NCBI GenBank assembly: GCA_964346075.1
Contig: CAYFTH010000016.1
Location: 1 to 38,234 of the forward strand
Length of the DNA: 38,234 nucleotides
Reading direction: 5' to 3'
DNA from: Brumimicrobium sp964346075
Lineage (GTDB): Bacteria > Bacteroidota > Bacteroidia > Flavobacteriales_D > Crocinitomicaceae
The notes beneath the pieces are model-generated. The model had not been told where the DNA came from and searched no databases. It saw only the letters and a list, made by a program, of their open reading frames with translations. Each line of letters opens with the position of its first letter. Position 1 is the first letter of the stretch. The position numbers and the translations under genes were made by a program. Of the stretch, positions 15,596 to 23,921 are shown piece after piece.

Positions 15596-16999
15596 ATGAA
15601 ATCAACAGACAAATTTGGCAGTGAACCATTGGGAAAGCTTTTGCGTCAGCAAGCATTTCCAGCCTCAGTGGGCATTCTTGTCATGTCTATCTACGCAATT
15701 ATCGACACCATATACGTCGGTCATTACGTAGGTGCAGAAGGAATCGGAGCTATCACAGTTGTATTGCCCATCACGTTTTTGATATCGAGCATAGGTATGG
15801 CTATTGGCGTGGGCGGATCTTCTGTTCTATCCCGTTCGTTGGGCGGGAAAAACAATGAGAAAGCACTGCACACGTTTGGTAATCAAGCGTTAATGACAAT
15901 CACCCTAGCTGTTTTTTTCGTGCTCCTGGGATCGTTTTTTACGGATGAAATCATCAACATATTTGGAGGTAAAGGAGGAGTTAAAGCTCCTGCAATTACT
16001 TATTTTAATATTGTATTGATAGGTGTTCCTTTTCTCGCCTGGGCCATGATGAGTAACAATGTCATACGCGCAGAAGGGTTTCCTCGCGTGGCCATGTATG
16101 CAATGATTGTTCCTGCCATTTCGAACTTAATTTTAGATCCTGTGTTTATGGTCGGCTTTGATATGGGTATTGAAGGAGCTGCATGGGCTACTACAATTTC
16201 ATACGCGGCAAGTGCTACCTTTACTCTCGTACATTTCCTCAGGGGTAAATCAGAATTAAAACTCGATATTCAATATTTTCGTCCAAATGGGAAAATTATA
16301 AAAGAGATCAGTTCGCTGGGAGCTGTTACACTTGCACGTCAAGGGGTGATTAGTATACTAGCCCTCGTGCTTAACAACTCGCTCTTCTACTATGGCGGCG
16401 AACGCGGATTATCCGTTTATGGCATCGTAAACAGAATTTTAATGTTCGCCAATTTCCCCGTACTTGGAATTACCCAAGGTTTTGTTCCGATTGTAGGTTA
16501 TAATTTCGGTGCGCGATTAAAAGAACGTGTTCGGTCGATTGTGCGCCTTTCAATAGGATGGGCTTCCGCCATATCTGTATTAATCTTTATCCTTTTAATG
16601 GTCTTTGCAAAAGACATTGCCAGCCTTTTTACGAATAATACCGCACTCATCGAAGATACGACGCCCGTCATCCGCACCGTATTTCTGGCAACGCCGCTCC
16701 TGGCGGTTAGTTTAATAATAAGTGCTTATTTTCAAGCTATTGGAAAAGCGCTTCCCGCATTATTTCTAGCTTTGACCAAACAAGGGTTTTTCCTGATTCC
16801 TTTAGTGCTTTTGCTACCATTTGCATACGGTCTTGACGGAATATGGATGTCTTTTCCCATTGCTGATATCGGTGCTGCTCTCGTGAGCTTTATTTACTAC
16901 AAAGTTTCTCCTACGCGTTATCCAGACGGAGAACTTAGTGAAAACCCAGATGTTTTCGATCGCTATCAAAACAAACCAGCTCAAAAAATCCAAAAGTAA
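15596..16999 (+). CDS. MATE-family multidrug/sodium antiporter
   Basis: A 467-residue, 12-helix exporter with two MatE repeats. The first starts LGKLLRQQAFPASVGILVMSI and includes IDTIYVGHYVGAEGIGA; the second repeats the theme with ALVLNNSLFYYGGERGLSVYGI. GITQGFVPIVGYNFGA is a hallmark of the NorM/DinF-like branches. Family members expel cationic drugs or metabolites in exchange for Na+ or H+ across the inner membrane. A TTG at 15590 is in frame, but the ATG at 15596 is preferred. The thioesterase gene begins one base after its stop, so the two are co-transcribed. The substrate is unknown. Confidence 0.9.
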   Translation: MKSTDKFGSEPLGKLLRQQAFPASVGILVMSIYAIIDTIYVGHYVGAEGIGAITVVLPITFLISSIGMAIGVGGSSVLSRSLGGKNNEKALHTFGNQALMTITLAVFFVLLGSFFTDEIINIFGGKGGVKAPAITYFNIVLIGVPFLAWAMMSNNVIRAEGFPRVAMYAMIVPAISNLILDPVFMVGFDMGIEGAAWATTISYAASATFTLVHFLRGKSELKLDIQYFRPNGKIIKEISSLGAVTLARQGVISILALVLNNSLFYYGGERGLSVYGIVNRILMFANFPVLGITQGFVPIVGYNFGARLKERVRSIVRLSIGWASAISVLIFILLMVFAKDIASLFTNNTALIEDTTPVIRTVFLATPLLAVSLIISAYFQAIGKALPALFLALTKQGFFLIPLVLLLPFAYGLDGIWMSFPIADIGAALVSFIYYKVSPTRYPDGELSENPDVFDRYQNKPAQKIQK

Positions 17000-17000
17000 A

Positions 17001-17390
17001 ATGGAAAAAGATATTTCAAAACGAATCAAGGCAGCCGAGACACGTATTTTCAAAGCGGTTTTCCCTAACACGACGAACCATTACGACACCCTTTTCGGAG
17101 GAACTGCATTACAGCTCATGGATGAAGTTTCATTCATCTGCGCAACGCGATTCAGTCGTCAAAAAGTAGTTACTGTGAGTTCCGACAGGGTTGATTTCAG
17201 CAAACCCATTCCAAGTGGAACGTTAGTAGAGCTGGTGGCAAATGTCGAGAAAGTGGGACAATCAAGTATCGTGGTGGGCGTCGATATTTTTGTAGAGGAA
17301 ATGTATTCTGAAAAACGTGAACGCGCCGTGCACGGAACATTTACAATGGTTGCAGTCGATGATCATAAAAAACCAGTAAGTGTCGTTTAA
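17001..17390 (+). CDS. acyl-CoA thioesterase (hotdog fold)
   Basis: A 129-residue cytoplasmic thioesterase of the YciA/BFIT-like hotdog group. The signature is FPNTTNHYDTLFGGTALQLMDEV, where N-H-x-x-T-L-F-G-G and the acidic D of MDEV shape the active site, followed by SSDRVDFSKPIPSGTLVEL. Such enzymes release free CoA from fatty acyl-CoAs. I use ATG 17001, one base after the MATE stop; an in-frame ATG at 16938 lies inside the MATE gene and would add an unrelated basic stretch. Confidence 0.88.
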   Translation: MEKDISKRIKAAETRIFKAVFPNTTNHYDTLFGGTALQLMDEVSFICATRFSRQKVVTVSSDRVDFSKPIPSGTLVELVANVEKVGQSSIVVGVDIFVEEMYSEKRERAVHGTFTMVAVDDHKKPVSVV

Positions 17391-17501
17391 CAGCCATTAA
17401 AAAGGAGAAAACCGCATATAAAAGGAGCATTAACAATTTGAGACAAGACCTTCTGCCACGAAGCAACAAATTTTTATACGATTTTCATGTATCCATCCAG
17501 G

Positions 17502-17966
17502 CTAAAATTCGTCTTCATTGATGGTGAAGTTGTCTAAATTGCCATAATCATTCTCGTCGTTATAATTGTTACGACTTTCCGATTGTTGTGCTCCCTCTTC
17601 TTTTTTATTCGACGAACTGTTTTTGTGACTTGGCCGAAGAATATTCGTACGCGAAATATTCAACCGAATTTCGGTTTTAATTGAACCATCATCTTGTGGG
17701 AACGCTTTGGCGTAAGGTGTTCCTGTGAGCTCAACCAAAGTTCCACTCTTTAAGAAATCCAGAATGCGCATATTTGCCCCCTCTTTTTTCCATATCGTAC
17801 AGTTGACCCAGGTCGTTTTTGTTCGAGATTCCCCCGTCCGTTTATCCTTCCAGTTCTTGTTATGAGCCACCGGGAAGTTGATAGCTACAACCCCTCGGTC
17901 CATTGTTTTAACTGAAGCATCTTTTCCTATATTTCCTATCAATCTTGTTTCGAATACCGTAGCCAT
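17502..17966 (-). CDS. ssb: single-stranded DNA-binding protein
   Basis: A 154-residue OB-fold protein. Residues 1-110 match SSB (GNIGKDASVKTMDRGVVAINFPVA, then TTWVNCTIWKKEGANM and LVELTGTPYAKAF). A polar low-complexity linker rich in S, N, K and E follows, and the extreme C-terminus is acidic and ends in phenylalanine (INEDEF), the tail that docks repair and replication proteins. It acts by coating single-stranded DNA. It has its own promoter in the short gap after the ligase gene. Genomes of this phylum often carry a second SSB elsewhere; I cannot tell whether this is the main copy. Confidence 0.92.
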   Translation of the reverse strand: MATVFETRLIGNIGKDASVKTMDRGVVAINFPVAHNKNWKDKRTGESRTKTTWVNCTIWKKEGANMRILDFLKSGTLVELTGTPYAKAFPQDDGSIKTEIRLNISRTNILRPSHKNSSSNKKEEGAQQSESRNNYNDENDYGNLDNFTINEDEF

Positions 17967-18002
17967 AATTTGAAGTTGTTTCCCTTTGTTTGTATGATTG
18001 AA

Positions 18003-18032
18003 CGAATATAGTCATTCATTTATAGAGCGCAA
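18003..18032 (-). promoter_or_regulatory. ssb promoter
   Basis: Minus strand: TTG (18032-18030), 19 bases, TATATTCG (18010-18003), which matches the -7 consensus except for one base. It lies in the 69-base gap between the ligase gene stop and the ssb start, so ssb need not depend on the upstream operon. Confidence 0.45.
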
Positions 18033-18035
18033 ACT

Positions 18036-19586
18036 CTACCGCGATTTGCGCTGATTTTCGTTGTATTGAAACAGCAGATGAACGATGGCCAGAAAGAAAG
18101 CAATGAATGTTACCCCTTGTTGGGTTTCTATCGTATCCTCGGACATGAAAGTGCCAAGGGCAATTAAACTAAAACTCAACGCCAAAAATTCCGAGTACTG
18201 AATACTTTTAGTTATTAACCACAACCAAAGCCAAGAGAAAATGAGTAGTCCTGAGAGCCCAAATGTGATCCAGAAAGTCAGCAATTGATTGTGTGTCCTG
18301 TTCCAGTTTTTTGGAGATAATTGGGTATTAAAACGCTTGTAATAGTGGTCAAATGAATCTTGAACGTCACCTGTTCCCACTCCAATCAGCCAATGATCCT
18401 TAGCGATTTTCCAGCCAATACGCAAATGTTCCAATCGCTGTAAAAAGCTGTTCCCGTTGGGATTGCTATCGACGGTATACTGTTGATATTCATTTTTAAA
18501 ATTTTCCATACGTGCCAGCGGAGATCCTGACAACTGTCTGATGTTGGTAAACCCTTTCTCGACATTTCGTATATCTTGATCCGTCATTTTACTGAACCCT
18601 GCACTGTCTTTATTTAAACCTTTCGATGCCATGTACCTGAATAAGATATGCTTGATTTTGTGGCCGTTGTTATTGACTCCATTGTATGGATAAGTTGAGT
18701 GCTTATTCCATGCTGGACGCAGTTCTTTCTCTGATATCATAGATAAAACATGGTGCCCGTTTTCATACCAAAGATGTGTGCTGTCGTGGCGGTATGGGTT
18801 TCCATTGATCGTTGCAGAAGGTAGGGCTTCAAAGTTGACTGAAGGAGTCGTTTTGAGGTAACGAACACCTTGGTATCCGATTACGCCTACAGAGAGTACG
18901 AGAATACTTACGAGAGCATATTTAAGGAGTCGACTTTTCCACTGAAAAATGAAGTGGAAAATTAGGCTGACAACAACCATTAAAAGAGCGAAGTAACCGG
19001 CAAAAACTTGACTAACGTATACATAATAAATAAACCACAAGGCAAGTGGTACTAGTATAAAAATCAACTTTTTTTGGTAAAAGATGAGTTGGACACAACA
19101 TGAAATACCAATTGCTACCAGCACAGTATACCGAATATGCGACCCAAAAAGCGACAGCGAACGAAAATCTGCCGCGTTAGTTTGCATCGACCAGTTCACA
19201 AGACTGGTAATCAGCAGCACCACAAGGAAAGCGCCTAAAATAGCATATAGCGATTTGCGTGAAATAGGAAAAGCTACAATTGAAATAGGAATTACAAAAA
19301 GTGGGAGTTTTCCATTAATATCACGAAATGCATAACTGAAATTTTCAGTATAGAGCAAACCGATCAAATGCATCAAGAGCAGCGCCGCGATAAACCAAAA
19401 AAGACGACTTTTTTTCCATCGACTCCAATACGTGCTGAAACGAGCATCTAAAATTAAATTGCTGGCGAGCCAAATCGTACCAATTGACATAACAACTTTA
19501 TTGAGCGGTAAGCCCACCGCCACAATGAGCAGCCCTAATGCCTGAAGGTATTGATGAACTTTAAAACCGAACAGTCGATCGAGCAT
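18036..19586 (-). CDS. O-antigen ligase / Wzy-like polysaccharide membrane protein
   Basis: A 516-residue membrane protein with about ten helices and one large external loop (about residues 245-390). The Wzy_C/O-antigen-ligase pattern sits around that loop: RLEHLRIGWKIAKDHWLIGVGTGDV, then NRTHNQLLTFWITFGLSG, with the expected R and H residues, and EDTIETQQGVTF near the end. Family members polymerise or attach polysaccharide chains, or glycosylate proteins, at the outer face of the inner membrane. It starts 7 bases after the S41 peptidase stop. No other surface-polysaccharide genes lie next to it, so its acceptor is unknown. Confidence 0.85.
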   Translation of the reverse strand: MLDRLFGFKVHQYLQALGLLIVAVGLPLNKVVMSIGTIWLASNLILDARFSTYWSRWKKSRLFWFIAALLLMHLIGLLYTENFSYAFRDINGKLPLFVIPISIVAFPISRKSLYAILGAFLVVLLITSLVNWSMQTNAADFRSLSLFGSHIRYTVLVAIGISCCVQLIFYQKKLIFILVPLALWFIYYVYVSQVFAGYFALLMVVVSLIFHFIFQWKSRLLKYALVSILVLSVGVIGYQGVRYLKTTPSVNFEALPSATINGNPYRHDSTHLWYENGHHVLSMISEKELRPAWNKHSTYPYNGVNNNGHKIKHILFRYMASKGLNKDSAGFSKMTDQDIRNVEKGFTNIRQLSGSPLARMENFKNEYQQYTVDSNPNGNSFLQRLEHLRIGWKIAKDHWLIGVGTGDVQDSFDHYYKRFNTQLSPKNWNRTHNQLLTFWITFGLSGLLIFSWLWLWLITKSIQYSEFLALSFSLIALGTFMSEDTIETQQGVTFIAFFLAIVHLLFQYNENQRKSR

Positions 19587-19593
19587 AAATCAA

Positions 19594-21231
19594 TTATTCG
19601 TCAGGCGATAAAATGTTCTTATAAGCTTTCAGATCTTCTAACAGGTCAATAGCTCGCTGTAAATCTTTATCCTCTTTAAAACTATCGATCACTTTCCCCT
19701 CTTGATAATAATATCGACCAACGATTTCATTGCGCAACAGCCTTCTGATTTCTGACTCGAAGAGTTCATAGTCTTCCGATTTTGAGGATTTCACTTTCTC
19801 GAAAAGCGCCTCATATTCATCTATAATCTTCTGATCGTAACCCTCCCTCTTCGCGGTCGCCATCGTCTTTTCAAGTTGACGTTGTGTAGCAGTAGCATAA
19901 TTCAATTCCCGACTCATTATGGTGTCCTCCAGGGCTTTTAGCAATTGATCTGAAACTTCATATGATTGTGGGGAAGCGATTTCTTCATTGCGCTGGGCAA
20001 ACACCGTAGCAAAATCAAAGAGAACATCTTCCTGTAACAACGTTTTAATAAACCTTGGCATTTTTTCTCCTTCAATAGCAATATCTGGTTCAATACCTCT
20101 TCCATCAATGACTTCTCTACCATTTTTTGTTTTAAAAATCCGTATAAGTGAATCTGGTACTTCATTCACTTCTCCATCATTTTTATGGTAGTAATCGAGT
20201 TTTTGAACACAGCGGCCGGAAGGAGTATAGTATTTGGCAACAGTTAGTTTCATTTTCGCACCATATTTTAAATCAACGGTGCGCTGGACCAATCCTTTTC
20301 CAAATGTCGTTTTTCCAATTACCACGGCACGATCCAGATCCTGAAGAGCACCAGCAACGATTTCAGAGGCAGACGCTGAGGTTTCGTTCACCAAGACTAC
20401 AATAGGAATATCGAGATCGAGTGGTTCCTGCTTTGTAGTGTATGATCTATTTTCATCGAGGATGCGTCCTTTCGTGGTGACAATTTCGGTGCCCTTCGGA
20501 ACAAAAAAATTCACAATGTTTACAGCTTCCAGTAACAAACCACCGCCGTTTCCTCTCAAATCGAGTACAAACTTCTCCATGTTTTTACTTTTTAACGCTG
20601 AAAAAGCTTTACCTACCTCGCGTGAAGCTGTTTTTGTAAAGGAGTTCAATTTAACATATCCGATATTATCATCCAATAAACCCTGATAGGGAATATCTGG
20701 CAGTTTTATTTCTGCGCGGGTAACTTGAGCAGTGTCTATACCTTGATAAGGTCTGTCATATACTACTGCGATAGTCGAGCCTTTAGCGCCTTTGAGTGCT
20801 TGAGAAACTTGTTCTGCAGATTGATCCTCTACAGATCGGCCATCAATACTAATAATGCGGTCACCAGATTTTAAACCAGCTTTATCCGCAGGCATATTTT
20901 CGTAAGGTTCTGCAATAATAACATCGTTGTCGTGCTGACGAATCGAAGCGCCAATGCCACCGTATTGACCGGTGGTCATCATGCGATAATCCTCAATGTT
21001 TGATTCATGATAGTAGACGGTGTAAGGGTCAAGCTCTCTGAGCATCGCATCAATGCCTGCTTTTGAAATAGCACCCGTTTGTGGTTCGTCTACATAATAC
21101 TTCTCCAAATTCATAAAGATATGATCCAAAATTTCCAGGTTTTTAATCACCTCGAAACCATTGCTTTGAGTAAAAGCAAAGAAGGGTAGTTGGAACAGCA
21201 GTATTATGTAAAAAGCACGTTTTTTAATCAT
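19594..21231 (-). CDS. S41 C-terminal processing peptidase (CtpA/Prc-like)
   Basis: A 545-residue exported serine protease. A signal peptide (IKKRAFYIILLFQLPFFAFTQ) is followed by an N-terminal helical part. A PDZ domain comes next (about 90-175, with GGIGASIRQ, then AGLKSGDRIISIDG), followed by the S41 catalytic domain: RGNGGGLLLEAV, the serine in NETSASASEIVAGAL and the lysine in GKTTFGKGLVQ, which form the Ser-Lys dyad. The C-terminal 130 residues are helical. Such enzymes trim or degrade periplasmic proteins from the C-terminus. An ATG at 21240 adds only three residues. It follows rnpA by about 35-45 bases and precedes the ligase gene. Confidence 0.92.
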   Translation of the reverse strand: MIKKRAFYIILLFQLPFFAFTQSNGFEVIKNLEILDHIFMNLEKYYVDEPQTGAISKAGIDAMLRELDPYTVYYHESNIEDYRMMTTGQYGGIGASIRQHDNDVIIAEPYENMPADKAGLKSGDRIISIDGRSVEDQSAEQVSQALKGAKGSTIAVVYDRPYQGIDTAQVTRAEIKLPDIPYQGLLDDNIGYVKLNSFTKTASREVGKAFSALKSKNMEKFVLDLRGNGGGLLLEAVNIVNFFVPKGTEIVTTKGRILDENRSYTTKQEPLDLDIPIVVLVNETSASASEIVAGALQDLDRAVVIGKTTFGKGLVQRTVDLKYGAKMKLTVAKYYTPSGRCVQKLDYYHKNDGEVNEVPDSLIRIFKTKNGREVIDGRGIEPDIAIEGEKMPRFIKTLLQEDVLFDFATVFAQRNEEIASPQSYEVSDQLLKALEDTIMSRELNYATATQRQLEKTMATAKREGYDQKIIDEYEALFEKVKSSKSEDYELFESEIRRLLRNEIVGRYYYQEGKVIDSFKEDKDLQRAIDLLEDLKAYKNILSPDE

Positions 21232-21275
21232 TATATCCATTTGAGTTGCTCTAAATTAACGAAAAAAGTGTCGCT

Positions 21276-21659
21276 TTATTGATTTGAACGTTTGATTATT
21301 TCATGGAATAAATGTTCGATACAACTTTCAATTTTCGATTGCGTTACTTCTTCTTTTGATTGATAGATAATGGCAATCGCAATTTGCTTTCCTTGTTGTG
21401 GAATATTTTCCTCAATGATGTGTTTCTTTTTTCTCACACTTTCACGAATAAGACGCTTTAATCGATTGCGTTTTGGTGCTGTCTTATGAATGCGTTTAGG
21501 AACGGATATGACGACCTGAAACGATTTGGTAGTTGATAATGGGACCGTTTCATAGCGCGCAGCAAGCGGGTATTTCTTTAACCGCCGTCCCTTATTGAAG
21601 AGCACGTCTATGGCTTTTTTACTACAGAGGCGATAAACCTTACCAAAGCGTTGATCCAT
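21276..21659 (-). CDS. rnpA: ribonuclease P protein component
   Basis: A 127-residue basic protein that assists the RNase P RNA in cutting the 5' leader from pre-tRNA. The family signature KRNRLKRLIRESVRKKK is present at about 63-78, and the N-terminus has the usual R-F-x-K-x-x-R-L-x-x-x-x-x-I-x-x-L-F-x-x-G pattern. It is not beside rpmH, dnaA or yidC, as it is in many other phyla; instead it leads an operon with the S41 peptidase. A -7 box lies 4 bases before its ATG. Confidence 0.94.
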   Translation of the reverse strand: MDQRFGKVYRLCSKKAIDVLFNKGRRLKKYPLAARYETVPLSTTKSFQVVISVPKRIHKTAPKRNRLKRLIRESVRKKKHIIEENIPQQGKQIAIAIIYQSKEEVTQSKIESCIEHLFHEIIKRSNQ

Positions 21660-21663
21660 GCGA

Positions 21664-21671
21664 CAAAGTTA
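21664..21671 (-). promoter_or_regulatory. -7 box of rnpA, 4 bases before the ATG
   Basis: Minus strand TAACTTTG, then TCGC and ATG (21659). It is an exact TAnnTTTG match with the same 4-base gap as at the ygiQ-type gene. The nearest TTG upstream (21689-21687) is 15 bases away, slightly short. Confidence 0.45.
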
Positions 21672-21723
21672 ATACAATTCAGCCATCAATGAATGAATTA
21701 TATAAAGGTTTAAAGTTTGGCAC

Positions 21724-21735
21724 AGTTCATGAACT
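21724..21735. promoter_or_regulatory. 12-bp palindrome upstream of the 34-aa frame
   Basis: AGTTCATGAACT is a perfect palindrome placed just downstream of a weak -7 box and 23 bases before the small ATG. It is a possible operator; the evidence is symmetry and position only. Confidence 0.3.
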
Positions 21736-21758
21736 AGTGAATATAAAAAATAAAGGTT

Positions 21759-21863
21759 ATGAAAAAGAGAGAACGACAACTAGCAAAAAAAATTATGATG
21801 AGTTCAAACCTCGAAGCGTACATTCGCTTTTTAAATGAAGTGGCTCAGCGAAAACTAGCCTGA
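21759..21863 (+). CDS. candidate small basic protein (34 aa)
   Basis: A short ATG frame between two minus-strand genes that encodes 34 residues: a basic start (MKKRERQLAKKIMM) and a helix-like end (NLEAYIRFLNEVAQRKLA). It would make an amphipathic or basic helical peptide. Upstream, a TA-N3-TTTG near-match to the -7 box (21711-21719) and a perfect 12-bp palindrome (21724-21735) suggest a transcribed, regulated unit, but no good -33 box is seen. I know no family. It may be a chance frame; conservation would settle it. Confidence 0.3.
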   Translation: MKKRERQLAKKIMMSSNLEAYIRFLNEVAQRKLA

Positions 21864-21877
21864 CTTTAACCGTTGAG

Positions 21878-22180
21878 CTATGCGGAAAGCAGTGGATCAA
21901 TTTGTTTCATAAAATCAGCACGAGAGTGGACGCCTGAAGAGCGCCAGGCTATTTCCCCTTTATGGAATAACAGAAAAGTTGGTACTCCACGCACTTTATA
22001 TTTCTGTGCGGCCTGTTGATTTTTGTCTACGTCGACTTTAAGTACACGTAACTCATCTCCGTAATGATTTTTGATTTCGTCAATGATCGGAGCAATTGTC
22101 TGACAAGGACCGCACCACGTTGCGTGGAAATCGACGAGTACAGGGATTTCACTCTGAATAATGGACTGAAATGAACTCAT
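21878..22180 (-). CDS. thioredoxin
   Basis: A 100-residue thioredoxin with the classic active site W22-C23-G24-P25-C26 in FHATWCGPCQTIAP, the KVDVDKNQQAAQKYKVRGVPTFLLF segment with the cis-proline, and no signal peptide, so it is cytoplasmic. It reduces protein disulfides. Its ATG forms ATGA with the stop of the DUF983 gene (4-base overlap). It could be a general thioredoxin or a partner for a specific client; other trx genes elsewhere in the genome cannot be excluded. Confidence 0.92.
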   Translation of the reverse strand: MSSFQSIIQSEIPVLVDFHATWCGPCQTIAPIIDEIKNHYGDELRVLKVDVDKNQQAAQKYKVRGVPTFLLFHKGEIAWRSSGVHSRADFMKQIDPLLSA

Positions 22181-22593
22181 GATGATTGTTTTTCTTGCTC
22201 TTGTTGGTGTCTTTCGATGGCTTTCGGATCATAGCTATGAAATAAGTTCATCCAAACCATTCTGCCCCCGCGGAAAGTGATAGGCGCCATAACGATGAGT
22301 ACCACTAAAATATTAATGATGTACACCCAGTAAGGCGCTGGGGGATAAAGGAGATAAGTGAGCACGGAGGTGGCAACTGAGAGTGCGACCGTTAAAGCGT
22401 ATGCAACATACATAGCTCCGTAAAAAAATCCGGTTTCAATCTCATATTTGTGACCACACTCGCTGCAGCGCTCCTCCATTTTATCAAATTTCTTCGGATG
22501 AAAAACCTGGTTATAAGTGAATACTTTTCCTTCATGGCAAACGGGACAGCGTCCCTTAAAAATACTGTATAATCGATTTTCTTTCCAACCCAT
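22177..22593 (-). CDS. DUF983 membrane protein
   Basis: A 138-residue protein. The N-terminal region has two C-x-x-C zinc-ribbon pairs: CPVCHEGKVF and, after a short gap, CSECGHKYE. ETGFFYGAMYVAYALTVALS and a second helix (VYIINILVVLIVMAPITFRG) give two transmembrane segments. This matches DUF983, whose function is not known to me. It is co-transcribed and overlaps with thioredoxin, which hints at a redox or metal-linked role for the cysteine pairs; that is inference. A -7 box sits 4 bases before the ATG. Confidence 0.88.
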   Translation of the reverse strand: MGWKENRLYSIFKGRCPVCHEGKVFTYNQVFHPKKFDKMEERCSECGHKYEIETGFFYGAMYVAYALTVALSVATSVLTYLLYPPAPYWVYIINILVVLIVMAPITFRGGRMVWMNLFHSYDPKAIERHQQEQEKQSS

Positions 22594-22597
22594 ATCG

Positions 22598-22605
22598 CAA
22601 AGATA
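22598..22605 (-). promoter_or_regulatory. -7 box of the DUF983-thioredoxin operon, 4 bases before the ATG
   Basis: Minus strand TATCTTTG, then CGAT and ATG (22593). It matches TAnnTTTG exactly; no TTG is found at the usual distance upstream. Confidence 0.4.
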
Positions 22606-22714
22606 ATAAGTTCAACTCAGCTATGTGGTGATAAAAGTCACATTTTACGTGCTTTTTGGATATTTAATCCGCAGTACAGTTTTTCTTTCCGAATTATTAA
22701 TCGAAATTTGCACC

Positions 22715-23788
22715 ATGATGAAGGTGGAGAAGAGAAAAGATATTCGAAAAATGTCGAAAAAGGAGTTGAAAACTGCACTTGAAGCGATGGGGCAAAAGTC
22801 TTTTCGTGCCACTCAGGTATACGAGTGGTTGTGGCAGAAGAATGCGCTCTCTTTTGAAGAAATGACTAATCTGAGCAAACCGCTACGCGATCAACTGGAA
22901 AGTGAGTTCTTTATCGATCATATTTCACTGGACGAACAACAAGTGAGTGCTGATCGCACCATAAAGTGTGCTTTCAACGTAGGAGTTGGGAAAGTGGTAG
23001 AAGGTGTTCTTATTCCCACTGATAGCAGAATGACAGCTTGCATATCTTCTCAAGTCGGTTGTAGTTTGGCGTGTAAATTCTGTGCTACAGGTAAATTAAA
23101 ACTGCTCAAAAATCTCTCTGCCGGTGAAATCGTCGACCAAGTCGTTCACTTGATGCGTCTATCGGAATCGCGCTATGATCAACGACTTAGCAATATCGTT
23201 TACATGGGTATGGGGGAACCGCTCTTAAATTACAAAAATGTATTGGAGAGCATTAATAAAATTACCAGTCCGGAAGGTTTGGGAATGTCACCGAAACGCA
23301 TCACAATATCAACGGCTGGTCTCGCGAAACAAATTCGAAAGCTGGGAGATGATGAAGTGAAATTTAACCTTGCGTTATCCCTTCACGCTGCCAACGATGA
23401 AAAGCGCAATAAAATCATGGCGATTAATGAAACCAACAACCTGGAAGTAATGGCGGATGCACTTCGTCATTTTTATAAAAAAACGGGAACTCGCGTAACT
23501 TATGAATATATCGTTTTTAGAGATTTCAACGACGAACTGGAGGATGCACGCGAATTAGCCACCTTTTGTAAAATTATCCCTTGTAAAGTTAACATCATCG
23601 AATATAACCCGATTGATGATGGTGAATTTCAGCAAGCCGATACTGTGAAAGTAGATCGCTTTGCGGCCTATCTGGAAGAACGCAATATTATTGTGAATAT
23701 TCGACGCAGTAGAGGAAAAGATATCGATGCGGCCTGTGGTCAACTTGCCAATAAAAACGAAGTGGTTGACGAAAGAGTGCTGAAGTAG
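22715..23788 (+). CDS. rlmN: 23S rRNA/tRNA adenine C2-methyltransferase RlmN
   Basis: A 357-residue radical SAM enzyme that methylates C2 of A2503 in 23S rRNA and of A37 in some tRNAs, aiding translational accuracy. It has the three-cysteine cluster in VGCSLACKFCATG, the GEPLLNYKNV segment, the SLHAANDEKRN motif and the C-terminal AACGQLA, whose cysteine resolves the methyl intermediate. The N-terminal helical domain begins RKMSKKELKTALEAMG. I start at ATG 22715 (another ATG follows at 22718); an upstream GTG frame from 22625 would add a hydrophobic stretch not found in the family. A near-match -7 box, GAAATTTG, ends 4 bases before this ATG. Confidence 0.95.
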   Translation: MMKVEKRKDIRKMSKKELKTALEAMGQKSFRATQVYEWLWQKNALSFEEMTNLSKPLRDQLESEFFIDHISLDEQQVSADRTIKCAFNVGVGKVVEGVLIPTDSRMTACISSQVGCSLACKFCATGKLKLLKNLSAGEIVDQVVHLMRLSESRYDQRLSNIVYMGMGEPLLNYKNVLESINKITSPEGLGMSPKRITISTAGLAKQIRKLGDDEVKFNLALSLHAANDEKRNKIMAINETNNLEVMADALRHFYKKTGTRVTYEYIVFRDFNDELEDARELATFCKIIPCKVNIIEYNPIDDGEFQQADTVKVDRFAAYLEERNIIVNIRRSRGKDIDAACGQLANKNEVVDERVLK

Positions 23789-23852
23789 AATATTACTGAG
23801 CTTTTAATTTGTGTATTTCAGAATATCCCAGGTCTCATTTCATTGAATACAA

Positions 23853-23878
23853 AAAAGGCCGTCCAGAGACGACCTTTT
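23853..23878. terminator. bidirectional intrinsic terminator
   Basis: AAAAGG-C-CGTC, loop CAGA, GACG-A-CCTTTT: a 10-bp stem with one C-A mismatch, with A and T runs at its ends so that it works on both strands. It lies between the convergent rlmN and T9SS protease genes. Confidence 0.8.
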
Positions 23879-23921
23879 ATTTACAACTTACAAATAACCG
23901 ATTGTAAATCAGTAGTATCTT

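Noticed and set aside
16938..17000. Longer start for the thioesterase
   Set aside because: It lies inside the MATE coding region; the ATG one base after the MATE stop gives the normal hotdog N-terminus.
22625..22714. Upstream GTG start adding 30 hydrophobic residues to RlmN
   Set aside because: RlmN is a cytoplasmic enzyme without such an extension, and the ATG at 22715 fits the family and the upstream -7-like box.
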